From Methylobacterium sp. Leaf125 (lineage in GTDB: Bacteria; Pseudomonadota; Alphaproteobacteria; Rhizobiales; Beijerinckiaceae), in contig NZ_LMNU01000012.1 of assembly GCF_001423085.1 (NCBI RefSeq), positions 256,698-320,697 of the forward strand: 64,000 bases of DNA. Reading direction: 5' to 3'. Positions within the stretch are counted from its first letter, which is position 1; the number at the start of each line of letters is the position of its first letter. The translations under genes were made by a program, and so were the position numbers. Below the pieces are notes generated by a model, which saw only the letters and a program-made list of their open reading frames with translations, did no database searches and was not told the origin of the DNA. Shown here one piece after another: positions 45,780-54,924 of this stretch.

Positions 45780-48212
45780 ATGCGCTTCATCCTTCGTTTC
45801 TTCGGCTTCCTGTTCAGCGTCGGCGCGATGGTCTTCGTGATCGCCGCCGCGGCGGCCGCGTTCTTCTACTGGAAATTCAGCCAGGACCTGCCGGATCACG
45901 CTGCGCTCGCCAATTACGAGCCGCCCGTGATGAGCCGCGTCCATGCGGCGGACGGCTCGCTGCTGGCCGAGTACGCCAGCGAGCGGCGGCTCTACCTGCC
46001 GATCCAGGCCATGCCGAAGATCGTCGTCGCGGCCTTCCTCTCGGCCGAGGACAAGAACTTCTACAAGCACGGCGGCGTCGATCCCGAGGGGCTGGTGCGC
46101 GCCGCGCTGACGAACTTCAAGAGCGGCAAGAAGCAGGGCGCCTCGACCATCACCCAGCAGGTCGCCAAGAACTTCCTCCTGTCCCCGGAGCAGACCTTCG
46201 AGCGCAAGGCCAAGGAGGCGCTGATCGCCTTCCGGATCGAGGCCGCCTACTCGAAGGACAAGATCCTCGAACTCTACCTGAACGAGATCTTCCTCGGGAC
46301 GATCGTGCCTGGGCGCAACCTGCACGGCGTCGCGGCGGCGGCGCTCGATTATTTCGGCAAGTCGGTTCACGAGCTGACGATCAACGAGGCGGCCTACCTT
46401 GCCGCCCTGCCGAAGGGGCCGAACAACTACCACCCCTATCGTCAGACCCAGAAGGCGCTCGATCGGCGCAACGAGATCATCGGCCTGATGGCCCAGAACG
46501 GGTACATCACCAAGGAAGAGGCCGAGGCGGCCCGCAAGATGCCCCTCGGCGTCAATCCGCGCGTCGCGTTCGCGAACGCGGCCAACGCGAACTACTTCAC
46601 GGAAGAGGTCCGGCGCGAGATCGCCGAGCGCTACGGCGAGAAGAAGCTCTACGAGGGCGGCCTCTCGGTCCGCGCCACCCTGGATCCGAAGATGCAGTCC
46701 TGGGCCCGCAAGGCCCTGGTGGACGGCCTGGTTCGCTACGACCAGTCGCACGGCTGGCGCGGCGCGCAGGCCAAGGTCGATCTCGTCGGTCGCGACTGGG
46801 GCCTCGCCGTGGCCGAAGTGCCCGGTCTCGGCGACGTCGCGCCGTGGCGGCTCGCCGTGGTGCTGAACACCAATGGCGGCTCCGCCCAGATCGGGTTGCA
46901 GCCGCGCCGCGAAGCCTCGGGGCAGGTCTCGAAGGACCGCGAGACCGGGACGATCACGGCCGAGGGCACCCGCTGGACCGGGCGCTCGCCCGCCGCGGCG
47001 CTCAATGCCGGCGACGTCGTCTACGTCGAGGCGACGGATACGAGCCGTAACCAGTACCGCCTGCGCCAGCGGCCCGAGGTCTCCGGGGCCATCGTGGCGA
47101 TGGACCCCTATACCGGTCGCGTACACGCGATGGTGGGCGGCTTCTCCTATGACGAGAGCCAGTTCAACCGGGCCACCCAGGCGATGCGCCAGCCCGGCTC
47201 GTCCTTCAAGCCGATCGTCTACTCGGCGGCCCTGGACAACGGCTACACCCCGTCCTCCATCGTGCAGGATTCGCCGATCACCATTGAGGCGGGCCCCGGA
47301 CAGGAGGCCTGGACGCCCTCGAACTACGACGGCAAGTCGGGCGGCCCGCACACGCTGCGCTACGGCATCGAGCACTCGAAGAACCTGATGACGGTTCGGC
47401 TGGCCAAGGATGTCGGCATGCCGCTGATCGCCGAATATGCCCGCCGCTTCGGTGTCTACGACGATATGCTCCCCGTGCTGCCGATGTCGCTCGGTGCCGG
47501 TGAGACCACCGTCATGCGCATGGTCACCGCCTACTCGATGCTCGCCAATGGTGGTCGGCGCATCCGCCCGACCCTCATCGACCGCATCCAGGATCGCGTC
47601 GGCGAGACCATCTACAAGCATGACACCCGCAAATGCCTCGGCTGCGACGCGGACAAGTGGTCGGGCCAGGACGAGCCCAAGCTGGTGGACGATTCCGAGC
47701 AGGTCCTCGACCCGCTGACCGCCTACCAGATGGTCTCGATCATGGAAGGCGTGGTCCAGCGCGGCACCGCCACCATCCTCAAGCAGGTCGGCAAGCCGCT
47801 CGCCGGCAAGACCGGGACGACGAACGACGCGAAGGATGCCTGGTTCGTCGGCTTCTCGCCGGACCTTGCGGTGGGCGTCTATCTCGGCTTCGACAAGCCG
47901 CGCTCCCTGGGCGATCGGGCCACCGGCGGCGGTCTCGCAGCCCCCATCGCCCTCGACTTCCTGAAGCAGGCCCTCAAGGACAAGCCGCCGACGCCGTTCC
48001 GCGTGCCCCCGGGCATCAAGCTGATCCGCGTCTCGGCCGCCTCGGGCATGCGCGCCGGCTCGGGCGAGGGTGGTGGTACCATCCTCGAAGCCTTCAAGCC
48101 CGGCACCGCCCCGCCCGACGCCTATGTCGCCGCCCCGGCACAGTCCTCCGGCGCCCCGGCCGCGGTTCCGCCGGACGCAGATCGCGCCGCCCAGGCCGGC
48201 GGGCTCTACTAG
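45780..48212 (+). CDS. mrcA: Penicillin-binding protein 1A (bifunctional transglycosylase/transpeptidase)
   Basis: 810 aa from ATG 45780. A short cytoplasmic N-terminus and one membrane anchor (FFGFLFSVGAMVFVIAAAAA). The GT51 domain has catalytic Glu90 in SAEDKNFYKHGG, then GASTITQQVAKN and KILELYLNEIFLG. An OB-like insert (about 310-430) precedes the transpeptidase domain: SxxK with Ser474 (GSSFKP), SKN in EHSKNLM, and KTG in AGKTGTTNDAKDAWF. Pro/Ala-rich C-terminal tail. It polymerises and cross-links peptidoglycan. Its location after amiC fits a cell-wall operon. Intact. Confidence 0.95.
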   Translation: MRFILRFFGFLFSVGAMVFVIAAAAAAFFYWKFSQDLPDHAALANYEPPVMSRVHAADGSLLAEYASERRLYLPIQAMPKIVVAAFLSAEDKNFYKHGGVDPEGLVRAALTNFKSGKKQGASTITQQVAKNFLLSPEQTFERKAKEALIAFRIEAAYSKDKILELYLNEIFLGTIVPGRNLHGVAAAALDYFGKSVHELTINEAAYLAALPKGPNNYHPYRQTQKALDRRNEIIGLMAQNGYITKEEAEAARKMPLGVNPRVAFANAANANYFTEEVRREIAERYGEKKLYEGGLSVRATLDPKMQSWARKALVDGLVRYDQSHGWRGAQAKVDLVGRDWGLAVAEVPGLGDVAPWRLAVVLNTNGGSAQIGLQPRREASGQVSKDRETGTITAEGTRWTGRSPAAALNAGDVVYVEATDTSRNQYRLRQRPEVSGAIVAMDPYTGRVHAMVGGFSYDESQFNRATQAMRQPGSSFKPIVYSAALDNGYTPSSIVQDSPITIEAGPGQEAWTPSNYDGKSGGPHTLRYGIEHSKNLMTVRLAKDVGMPLIAEYARRFGVYDDMLPVLPMSLGAGETTVMRMVTAYSMLANGGRRIRPTLIDRIQDRVGETIYKHDTRKCLGCDADKWSGQDEPKLVDDSEQVLDPLTAYQMVSIMEGVVQRGTATILKQVGKPLAGKTGTTNDAKDAWFVGFSPDLAVGVYLGFDKPRSLGDRATGGGLAAPIALDFLKQALKDKPPTPFRVPPGIKLIRVSAASGMRAGSGEGGGTILEAFKPGTAPPDAYVAAPAQSSGAPAAVPPDADRAAQAGGLY

Positions 48213-48251
48213 GCCTGCACACCCTTGGCGAACCGCCATCGATCGACATCG

Positions 48252-48275
48252 CGCCCCGGAGACATCTCCGGGGCG
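48252..48275. terminator. Hairpin between convergent mrcA and AlgX-like genes
   Basis: CGCCCCGGAGA and TCTCCGGGGCG form a perfect 11-bp inverted repeat with a two-base spacer, 40 bases after the mrcA stop and nine before that of the convergent gene. Likely bidirectional terminator. Confidence 0.75.
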
Positions 48276-48284
48276 TTCGTCGTT

Positions 48285-49265
48285 TCAGCCCGCTTTACGC
48301 GCCAGGGCGAGATCCGCGAGCTTCTCGATGTTGAAGCCGGTCTGGGGCAGCTCGATCATGAAGCGCTCGGCGATCTCCGAGACCACGAAATCCGGCTTCA
48401 CCCGCGCGAGGTAGCCCCAGTCGATGCTCGTCGACCACAGGACGTGAACTTCGCGAAAGGTGTCGGCGAGGAGCGGCGTCAGGCTGCCCGTATGCGGGGT
48501 CGACGTGTGGTGGCCGTAGGAATCGGCGAACAACACCAGCCGGCGCGGGTCGGCCTCGGACGAGTCGTTTCGGTAGATCACGTGGGCGCCGATATGGGCC
48601 GCCTGGCCCCGGCCCTCGGCCTCGAACGCCGTCACGAGGTTGTTGGCATGGATGCGCCGCGCCGCGGTCTCGAACAGGCACGAGTCCACCGTCTCGCTGC
48701 GGATCGGATCGAACTTCAGGCCGAGATCGCCGGCATAGGCCGCAGGTGAGCCGATCCGGCGCTGGAGGATATCCTGGCGCGGGGCGAGGCCGAGATGCCG
48801 GCAGATCTCACCGTAGGCAAGGAGATACCCGGCGAAGGTCCAGTGGCTGTCGGTCCTGCAATAGAGCGGCACCTCGGCGACGCGGGCCCGGAACGGCCGT
48901 ACCAGGTCGATCCAGTGGCGCCGGGCCGGCGAGAAACGGAGCCAGCGCTCCAGGCGCAGGACCGGCGCACGCGCGGGATCGAGGGCGAGCGCCTCGCAGG
49001 CCTGCGGGTCGATCGTGAGCTTCTCCGGCGCCACCACGTGGGCGTAGCGGGTGCCGAGACCGGCACAGCGCCGCACCCGCGCCTCCAGGATGCGGCGCCA
49101 GCGCCAGAGGGTGGCACGGGGCAGCCCCGGATCGCGATACTGGCGCAGCACGGAATTGGTGCCGCCGGTCAGGAAGAGCGTGCCGTCTCGGCCGACATGC
49201 ACATCCGGGTGCTGCTCCGGTGCCGGCACGCCGGAGGGGCGTGCATTGGGGAAACCCTCAGTCAT
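48285..49265 (-). CDS. AlgX/AlgJ-like SGNH-fold protein
   Basis: 326 aa. Resembles the O-acetyltransferase domain of AlgX/AlgJ/AlgV: an early DGTLFLTGGTNSVLRQY segment, the catalytic Asp-x-His motif in YCRTDSHWTFAGYLLAY (near 145), and the nucleophile-like Ser in LVLFADSYGHHTS near 240. No signal peptide or membrane segment is visible and no alginate or acetylated-polysaccharide cluster is nearby, so the role is unclear; it may acetylate or de-acetylate a surface glycan. Intact. Confidence 0.75.
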   Translation of the reverse strand: MTEGFPNARPSGVPAPEQHPDVHVGRDGTLFLTGGTNSVLRQYRDPGLPRATLWRWRRILEARVRRCAGLGTRYAHVVAPEKLTIDPQACEALALDPARAPVLRLERWLRFSPARRHWIDLVRPFRARVAEVPLYCRTDSHWTFAGYLLAYGEICRHLGLAPRQDILQRRIGSPAAYAGDLGLKFDPIRSETVDSCLFETAARRIHANNLVTAFEAEGRGQAAHIGAHVIYRNDSSEADPRRLVLFADSYGHHTSTPHTGSLTPLLADTFREVHVLWSTSIDWGYLARVKPDFVVSEIAERFMIELPQTGFNIEKLADLALARKAG

Positions 49266-49326
49266 CGCGCGCTTCTAGCGGGCGCGCAGGAAAGGCGCAC
49301 CCTCATCCGGCGACCCGCTTCCCCGA

Positions 49327-51489
49327 TCAGAACCCGGCGCGGAGGCCGCCGAAGATGCTGCGGCCGACGCCCGGATAGAACGCCGCCGGGCCGCCCGCGA
49401 CGGTCCGGGCGTCGGTGACGACGGAGATGTCCGAGACGTAGCGGGCGTCGGTCAGGTTTCGGGCATCGACGAAGACCGAGACGCCGTTCTGGAAGTCGTA
49501 CCCAGCCTGGATGTTGAGCAGGGCATAGCCCGGCACCTTCAGGCTGTTGGCATGGTCGGCAAAGGCACCCTGGGGCACCCAATCCACCGAAGGGCTGACA
49601 TGGAAGCCCTCGCGGTTGCGATAGGTCAGGACGGTGCGCAGCACGTCGCGGGGGATGCCGGCGATCTGATTGTCGCCGAAGATCGGGTCGGCGATGAAGC
49701 GGAAGTCGTTGTGGGTCCAGATCTGCGAGACCACGACGTTGTCGCCGGATCCGATCAGGTCGCGGGCAAGGTCGAGGGAGACGGCAGCTTCGACACCCTG
49801 GTGGCGGGTTCGGGGTGCGTTGAAGGTCGCGGCCGGGATGTTGAGGCCAGGATTGATCGAGAAGTTGATGAGTTCGTCGCGGATCTCCGAGCGATAGAGG
49901 GTCACATCCCAGGAAAGCCGGTCGATCCGGCCGCGGGTTCCCGCCTCGTAAGTCACGGCGCGCTGGGCCCGCAGCGGCACGAAGGTGGTGTTCAGGGTGT
50001 TCTGCTGTACGAGGTCGGAGAAATCCGGCACGTCGCGCGAGCCGGTGATGTCGCCGAAAACCTGCAGGTCCGGCAGGGGTTGCCAGAGCAGGCCGACCTT
50101 GGGGTTGATGCCCGCATAGGTCTCGTTGGCCGAGGACGGGAACGCATTGGTGCCCGAGAAGCCGCCCTTGTTGCTGTAGGTCCGGTTCGCGGAGAATGCC
50201 TTGGCGCCCGCCATCAGCGCGACGTCCGGCAGGAACCAGAACCGGTTCTCGCCATAGGCTTCGTAGTTCGAGGCACTCTGCACCGCGCGCAGCGTCTGGG
50301 CGCCGCGCTGGCCGGCGACGTTGACGAACTGGAGCGCCGAATTCTGGCCCGCGAAGGCGCGCAGGCCGAGGATCAGGTCGTTGCGATAGCCGGCGATGTC
50401 GAAGGTCCCGGCCCAGTGCGGGGCGATCCCGTAGGTCCAGCCGTCCTGGTCGATCACCTGGAAGATCGGATGGTAGAGCGACTTGTGGATCGCCCAGGTG
50501 TCGATGTCGAGCTTGCCCACATCGAGCAGGAACGAGGTGCGGTTGGCGATCCGCTCGGTCTCGACTTTCCGGGACTGGTTGCCGGAAATCGCCGACGGGT
50601 TGGCGAGCGTCGGATTGTTCAGGGCATTGAAGAGGCTGAGCGTACCGGGGAGCTTCTGGTCGGTCAGGTAGATGCCGGCATAGAAGCGGGTCTCGACGCC
50701 CGGCGCGAGCTGGTAGCCGAGATTGGCGTTGAAGTTCTGCGTCCGCTGGGTCTCGTGGTCCCGATAGCCGTCGGAATTGGTGATCGTACCGCTGACCAGG
50801 AGGTCGATTGGGCCGGAGATCCGCGAGGCCTGGAAGTTCTCGCGGATCGTGTTGAAGGCGCCGCCGTCGATGCGCAGGATATTCGGCGCGAAGGCGGTCT
50901 GGGCCGTGGGCGTGACGACGTTGATCGCCCCGCCCAGGGTCGTCGCCCCGAACGTCAGGGCGTTGCCGCCCTTGTAGACCTCGATCGAGCGCAGTCCCAG
51001 GGGATCGACCTGGTAGAAGTCGCCGCTGCCGTCCGCGAGGTTCAGGGGGATGCCGTCCTGAAGCAACTCGAGGCCGCGCAGGTGGAAGCCGCGCGCGATG
51101 CCCGAGCCGCGCACCGACAGGCGGAGCTCCTGGCCGTAGCGCTCCTGCACGTAGACGCCGGGCACGTCCTTGAGGGTGTCGCGCAGCGTATTGGCGTAGC
51201 GGTCCTGGAAGTCCTTGGCATCGACGAACGCGACGGAGCCGACGGTGGCGTTCACCGCGGCGCGCTGCGCCGCAACGCTCGTCACCGTGAGGGAGCCGGC
51301 CGAGGCCCCCTCGATACTGAGTTCGGACAAGGTCGCGGCGGCCGTCTCCTCGGCGCCGGACGGCGTCGCGCAGACGGCGAGGGTCAGGAGCGAGGCGCCC
51401 GCCAGGAGGGCGAGGGCGCAGCCCTCGCGCCGAGGCGAAGGGCGTGCGGACAGATCGGCGGAGGCAGACACACTTTGGGGAGCGGGCAT
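49327..51489 (-). CDS. TonB-dependent outer membrane receptor, probably copper-related
   Basis: 720 aa from ATG 51489 with a signal peptide (LALLAGASLLTLAVCATPSGA). The plug domain (about 70-190) has DTLKDVPGVYVQERYG, LSVRGSGIARGFHLRG and the GATTLGGAINVVTP signature. The 22-stranded barrel ends in the terminal-strand signature GRSIFGGLRAGF with C-terminal Phe. Substrate cannot be read from the barrel, but the genes upstream on the same strand encode a YcnI-PCu(A)C fusion and a DUF2946 protein, so copper or a copper chelate is the best guess. Confidence 0.9.
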   Translation of the reverse strand: MPAPQSVSASADLSARPSPRREGCALALLAGASLLTLAVCATPSGAEETAAATLSELSIEGASAGSLTVTSVAAQRAAVNATVGSVAFVDAKDFQDRYANTLRDTLKDVPGVYVQERYGQELRLSVRGSGIARGFHLRGLELLQDGIPLNLADGSGDFYQVDPLGLRSIEVYKGGNALTFGATTLGGAINVVTPTAQTAFAPNILRIDGGAFNTIRENFQASRISGPIDLLVSGTITNSDGYRDHETQRTQNFNANLGYQLAPGVETRFYAGIYLTDQKLPGTLSLFNALNNPTLANPSAISGNQSRKVETERIANRTSFLLDVGKLDIDTWAIHKSLYHPIFQVIDQDGWTYGIAPHWAGTFDIAGYRNDLILGLRAFAGQNSALQFVNVAGQRGAQTLRAVQSASNYEAYGENRFWFLPDVALMAGAKAFSANRTYSNKGGFSGTNAFPSSANETYAGINPKVGLLWQPLPDLQVFGDITGSRDVPDFSDLVQQNTLNTTFVPLRAQRAVTYEAGTRGRIDRLSWDVTLYRSEIRDELINFSINPGLNIPAATFNAPRTRHQGVEAAVSLDLARDLIGSGDNVVVSQIWTHNDFRFIADPIFGDNQIAGIPRDVLRTVLTYRNREGFHVSPSVDWVPQGAFADHANSLKVPGYALLNIQAGYDFQNGVSVFVDARNLTDARYVSDISVVTDARTVAGGPAAFYPGVGRSIFGGLRAGF

Positions 51490-51712
51490 GGGACAGGCTC
51501 CGGACCATGGGCCCGCGCTTCGCCTTTGCGCGAAGGGGCCGGGCATGATCCCGATGGGAGAAGGGTGGGGTGGGGGACGCCGCGCGGAAGCGTGCGCGGC
51601 GAATCGTGCGGGTTGGGACGGTCCGACGACGGACGCGGCTCGGCGTCGGTCCGGCCGCCGTCAGCGGGATCAGACCGGCCCTGGATGTCCCGGGATCCGG
51701 GAATCCGCGACG

Positions 51713-52702
51713 TCAGTGCTCGTGAGGACCCGGTACCGTTGCGGCGGCCGCAGGTGTACCCGGCTTCATCGCGCCGATCGGCGCCACGCTGAAGCTGACG
51801 GGCACGGTGCCGGCCCGCTCGAAGCGCAACGTACCCGGGACCGTCTCGCCGGCCTTGGGGCCACTCGCGAGATCCTCGAACATGAGGTGCAGGCCGCCGG
51901 GCTTCAGCTCCACCGTCTCGCCCGGCCTGATCACGAGGCCACCCTCGACGGGAGCCATCTTCATCACGCCGCCCTCCATGGTCATGGAGTGGATCGAGGC
52001 GCGTCCCGCCAGGGGGATCGAGGCGCCGACGAGACGGTCGGCCTGGCTGCCGGTGTTGGTGACGCGGACATAGCCGCCCGCCACCTTGGCGCCGCCGGGC
52101 GTCGCGCGCATCCACGGCGTCTCGATGTTGAGATCGCCGGCCTTCACGCTCGATGCCTCCGCCCGGGCCGGGCTGGAAGCTGCGGCCACGATGCGGACGC
52201 CGGGGGCGGGGGACTTCAGCGCATGGGCATCCTGCCCCGCGGCCGGGATCTCGCGCCAGCGGTGCTGTCCCGCGGTGCAATCCTGCTCGACGGGGAAGTA
52301 GACCGTGCTGCCGGGTGTGAAGGCGTCGCTGACCCGCGCCAGGAAGGTGAACTCGTCGACCTGATCGTCGGGCAGGCTGCCGCCGGTCCAGGTGATGGTC
52401 TTCACACCCTCACGGATATCCCCGTGGTAATACGGATAGGCCCGGGCGTAGGCGCCCTTCTCGGTCGTCACGGTCCAGCCGGGCTTCGGCATCGGCTTGG
52501 CACCGATCACGCCCTCCGGAATGGTGACGCTGACGCGGTTTGTCGGCTGGCCGTCGCAGCCATGGGTGATCTGCACGACGCCGCGGTAACCGGCGTTCGG
52601 ACTCGCTTCCTTGCGCTCCAGGGTGGCGTGCGCGAGGGAGGCGGTGGCGGACAGCGTGAGGAGAAGGCCTGCGAAGAGCTCGGCCCGGGGGATGCGGTTC
52701 AT
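51713..52702 (-). CDS. YcnI (DUF1775) - PCu(A)C fusion copper chaperone
   Basis: 329 aa. The signal peptide is cut before His25, so the mature protein starts HATLE, giving the N-terminal copper-binding His of YcnI proteins. The DUF1775 domain covers 25-160 (SPNAGYRGVVQITHGCD, WTVTTEKGAYARAYPYYHG). The PCu(A)C domain covers about 190-310, with the copper motif H238-x-M240, Met247/249, then H272-x-M274 (GGLHLMFEDL). It ends GPHEH. Both halves are periplasmic copper-binding modules that usually occur as separate proteins; PCu(A)C delivers Cu(I) to cytochrome oxidase. The TonB receptor lies downstream. Confidence 0.92.
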   Translation of the reverse strand: MNRIPRAELFAGLLLTLSATASLAHATLERKEASPNAGYRGVVQITHGCDGQPTNRVSVTIPEGVIGAKPMPKPGWTVTTEKGAYARAYPYYHGDIREGVKTITWTGGSLPDDQVDEFTFLARVSDAFTPGSTVYFPVEQDCTAGQHRWREIPAAGQDAHALKSPAPGVRIVAAASSPARAEASSVKAGDLNIETPWMRATPGGAKVAGGYVRVTNTGSQADRLVGASIPLAGRASIHSMTMEGGVMKMAPVEGGLVIRPGETVELKPGGLHLMFEDLASGPKAGETVPGTLRFERAGTVPVSFSVAPIGAMKPGTPAAAATVPGPHEH

Positions 52703-52744
52703 CGAAAGGTCCAGGTCTGATGGGATCGGGAATCGGCGATCGAA

Positions 52745-53158
52745 TCAGACGGCGGGCGGACCTCGAGGATGGGGAATCGTGCCCGGCGGTCCGCGTGCGG
52801 ACACGGACGCCTCGCGCTGCCAGGCGACCCGGCGCGTCGCGCGGACCGGCCAGACGATGGTGCGGGCCGACACCTCCGGCAATGCCGCGTGCAGCATCGA
52901 CCCGGCCACGGTGCAGCAGGGCTGGTGATGGGCGTGGGTCGAATCGGGCGCGCCGGGACCGGACTCGTCGATCTGCCCAAGGCAGAGGATGCCGTGCGCG
53001 GTGGAGACGGGCAGGGGAACGAGTCCACTGAGGACGGCGTGGAGAACGAACGCATAGAGCGCGACCACCGCAGTGATCGCGCGCAGCGGGGCCCACCCTC
53101 CGTGGCCAGCTTGTTTCGCCGGAAGCGTCATCGTCGTTCGGCTTACGCCATCGGCCAT
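52745..53158 (-). CDS. DUF2946 family protein
   Basis: 137 aa from ATG 53158. One hydrophobic N-terminal segment (LRAITAVVALYAFVLHAVLS, a signal or anchor) is followed by a short segment with metal-ligand-like residues THAHHQPCCTVAG and a Pro/Arg-rich tail. DUF2946 proteins are commonly encoded next to copper-handling and TonB receptor genes, as here. It starts the presumed copper operon, 42 bases upstream of the YcnI-PCu(A)C gene. A second in-frame ATG at 53128 is possible. Confidence 0.78.
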   Translation of the reverse strand: MADGVSRTTMTLPAKQAGHGGWAPLRAITAVVALYAFVLHAVLSGLVPLPVSTAHGILCLGQIDESGPGAPDSTHAHHQPCCTVAGSMLHAALPEVSARTIVWPVRATRRVAWQREASVSARGPPGTIPHPRGPPAV

Positions 53159-53187
53159 CGTTTCGCCACGCCGATTACACGGTGCGA

Positions 53188-53199
53188 CACAGTGCTGTG
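53188..53199. promoter_or_regulatory. Palindrome upstream of the copper locus
   Basis: CACAG-TG-CTGTG, 30 bases upstream of the DUF2946 start codon. Together with GCCACAATGTGGC at 53258-53270 (71 bp away, centre to centre) it could be an operator, but no known copper-regulator consensus is matched. Confidence 0.3.
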
Positions 53200-53257
53200 G
53201 CACACGAGCCGCAGTCGAGAGGATGTGTCGGGGGATCACGGGGATAAGCCGCGCCGT

Positions 53258-53270
53258 GCCACAATGTGGC
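53258..53270. promoter_or_regulatory. Second palindrome in the same intergenic region
   Basis: GCCACA-A-TGTGGC, perfect 6-bp arms, located between the divergent DUF2946 and L,D-transpeptidase genes. Confidence 0.3.
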
Positions 53271-53400
53271 CGGGTCCCCATGAGTTCTTAACCGTACCCC
53301 GACACGGTCGTGACAGGGGGTGTTCCAAGACCTCGGCGCGCATCGCCGGGACCGACGACACCGCACGTCACTTCGTAAATCAGATCAGAGTTCACGTCCG

Positions 53401-54699
53401 ATGCTGAATCAGGCTTTCCACACTCGCGCGCTCGGCTTCGCGCTGCTCGCATCGGCGGCCGTCATCGGCCAGTCGGCGACGGCGCGCGAGGCCGGCGGCT
53501 TCGCCCAGGCCGAGTGGGCGCAGGACTACGCCTCGCCCGCCGCCATGCAGGTGCAGCGCTCCTCGACCCCGATCCTGTCGCCCCAGACCGTGGCGGCGAC
53601 GGAGCAGATGATCGAGCGCTACCGGGACATCGTCAATCGCGGCGGCTGGAAGCCCGTCTCGGGCGCGGATCGCCTGCGCGTCGGCGCCAAGGGACCGGCC
53701 GTGGCCGCCCTGCGCCAGCGCCTGATCGTCACGGGCGATCTCGACCCGGCCTCCGGCGGTTCGGGCGTCTATGATTCCTACGTGGCGGCTGGCGTGAAGC
53801 GCTTCCAGGCCCGGCACGGGCTGAGCCAGACCGGCGCCATGAGCCTCACCACGCAGCAGGCCATGAACGTGCCGGCGGACGTGCGCCTCCACCAGCTCGA
53901 GATCAACGTGGTTCGCCTGCGCTCCTATGCCGGCAACCTCGGCAACCGCTTCGTCATCACCAACATCCCCGCCGCCCTGGTTCAGACGGTAGAGAACGGC
54001 CAGGTCGTGACCCTGCACGCCGCCGGCGTCGGCAAGATCGACCGCCAGTCGCCGATCATGAACACCAAGGCGACGCAGATCAATTTCAATCCCTTCTGGA
54101 CGGTCCCGGCTTCCATCGTGAAGAAGGACCTCATCCCCAAGATGCAGAAGGACCCGACCTACCTCACCGAGAACAAGATCCGCATCTTCTCGGGTGAGAC
54201 CGAGATCTCGCCGGCTTCGGTGAACTGGAACTCGGACGAGGGCACGCGCTACCGCTACCGCCAGGATTCGGGCGCCGACTTCAACTCGATGGGCATCGTG
54301 CGCATCAACATTCCGAATCCCTACGGCGTGTTCATGCACGACACCAACACCAAGGGCGTGTTCGGCGACGACTTCCGCTTCATCTCCTCGGGCTGCGTCC
54401 GCGTGCAGAACGTGCGCGAGTACATCACCTGGCTTCTCAAGGACACGCCCGGCTGGGGCCGCGAGCAGGTCGAGCAGGCCATCGAGAGTGGCAAGCGCGT
54501 CGACGCCACCCTGTCGACCCCGGTGCCGGTCTACTGGACCTACATCACGGCCTGGTCGACCCCGGACGGCCTCGTCCAGTTCCGCGACGACATCTACAAG
54601 CGTGACGGCGTGAACGTGCCCTCGACCCTCTCGGCCCCGACCCCGGTCGCCAGCGCCGAGCAGGTCCAGAGCTTCGAGCCGGGCGACGAGGAGAACTGA
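53401..54699 (+). CDS. L,D-transpeptidase (YkuD family)
   Basis: 432 aa from ATG 53401 (MLNQAFHTRALGF); the frame opens at 53320. Signal peptide to about residue 28. A peptidoglycan-binding_1 domain occupies about 95-155 (RLRVGAKGPAVAALRQRLI, VKRFQARHGLSQTGAM). The YkuD catalytic domain has YGVFMHDTN (His) and FRFISSGCVRVQN with nucleophile Cys332. It forms 3-3 cross-links in peptidoglycan or attaches proteins; Rhizobiales rely heavily on such links. Intact, with its own terminator-like hairpin downstream. Confidence 0.93.
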   Translation: MLNQAFHTRALGFALLASAAVIGQSATAREAGGFAQAEWAQDYASPAAMQVQRSSTPILSPQTVAATEQMIERYRDIVNRGGWKPVSGADRLRVGAKGPAVAALRQRLIVTGDLDPASGGSGVYDSYVAAGVKRFQARHGLSQTGAMSLTTQQAMNVPADVRLHQLEINVVRLRSYAGNLGNRFVITNIPAALVQTVENGQVVTLHAAGVGKIDRQSPIMNTKATQINFNPFWTVPASIVKKDLIPKMQKDPTYLTENKIRIFSGETEISPASVNWNSDEGTRYRYRQDSGADFNSMGIVRINIPNPYGVFMHDTNTKGVFGDDFRFISSGCVRVQNVREYITWLLKDTPGWGREQVEQAIESGKRVDATLSTPVPVYWTYITAWSTPDGLVQFRDDIYKRDGVNVPSTLSAPTPVASAEQVQSFEPGDEEN

Positions 54700-54732
54700 G
54701 TTTCCTCACCGGTTTCGCACCTGCTGACGCTC

Positions 54733-54760
54733 GAGGCCCGCACCCCCAGGTGCGGGCCTC
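54733..54760 (+). terminator. Hairpin after the L,D-transpeptidase gene
   Basis: GAGGCCCGCACC pairs perfectly with GGTGCGGGCCTC around CCCA, 33 bases after the stop codon. It has no long T-run but is very stable. Confidence 0.7.
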
Positions 54761-54792
54761 CTTGCATTCTGCAGGCCTCCTTGCATTCTGCG
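54755..54792. repeat. Two tandem 19-bp repeats
   Basis: GGCCTCCTTGCATTCTGC followed by A (54755-54773), then the same 18 bases followed by G (54774-54792). The first unit overlaps the right arm of the terminator hairpin. Confidence 0.8.
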
Positions 54793-54865
54793 GGCTGTGT
54801 TGCGTCGTGCGGGCCTTTTCGCCTCGTGTATGCGACGCCACGACACGGGTTGTTGTCGCGTCGAC

Positions 54866-54924
54866 TCAGCGTGCCGCGCTCTGTGCTGAATTTTTTTGAG
54901 CACACGCAAAAAAATGCCTGTGCT
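54866..54924 (+). promoter_or_regulatory. Possible terminator/attenuator upstream of glyA
   Basis: TCAGC (54866-54870) can pair with GCTGA (54885-54889), followed by seven T (54891-54897), as in an intrinsic terminator. TGTGCT (54882-54887), AGCACA (54899-54904) and TGTGCT (54919-54924) can form two mutually exclusive stems. The region is 105-165 bases upstream of the glyA start. Read-through control is possible but unproven. Confidence 0.35.

Noticed and set aside
45759..48239. An 826-codon minus-strand frame opposite mrcA
   Set aside because: Antisense shadow of PBP1A, with no family features.
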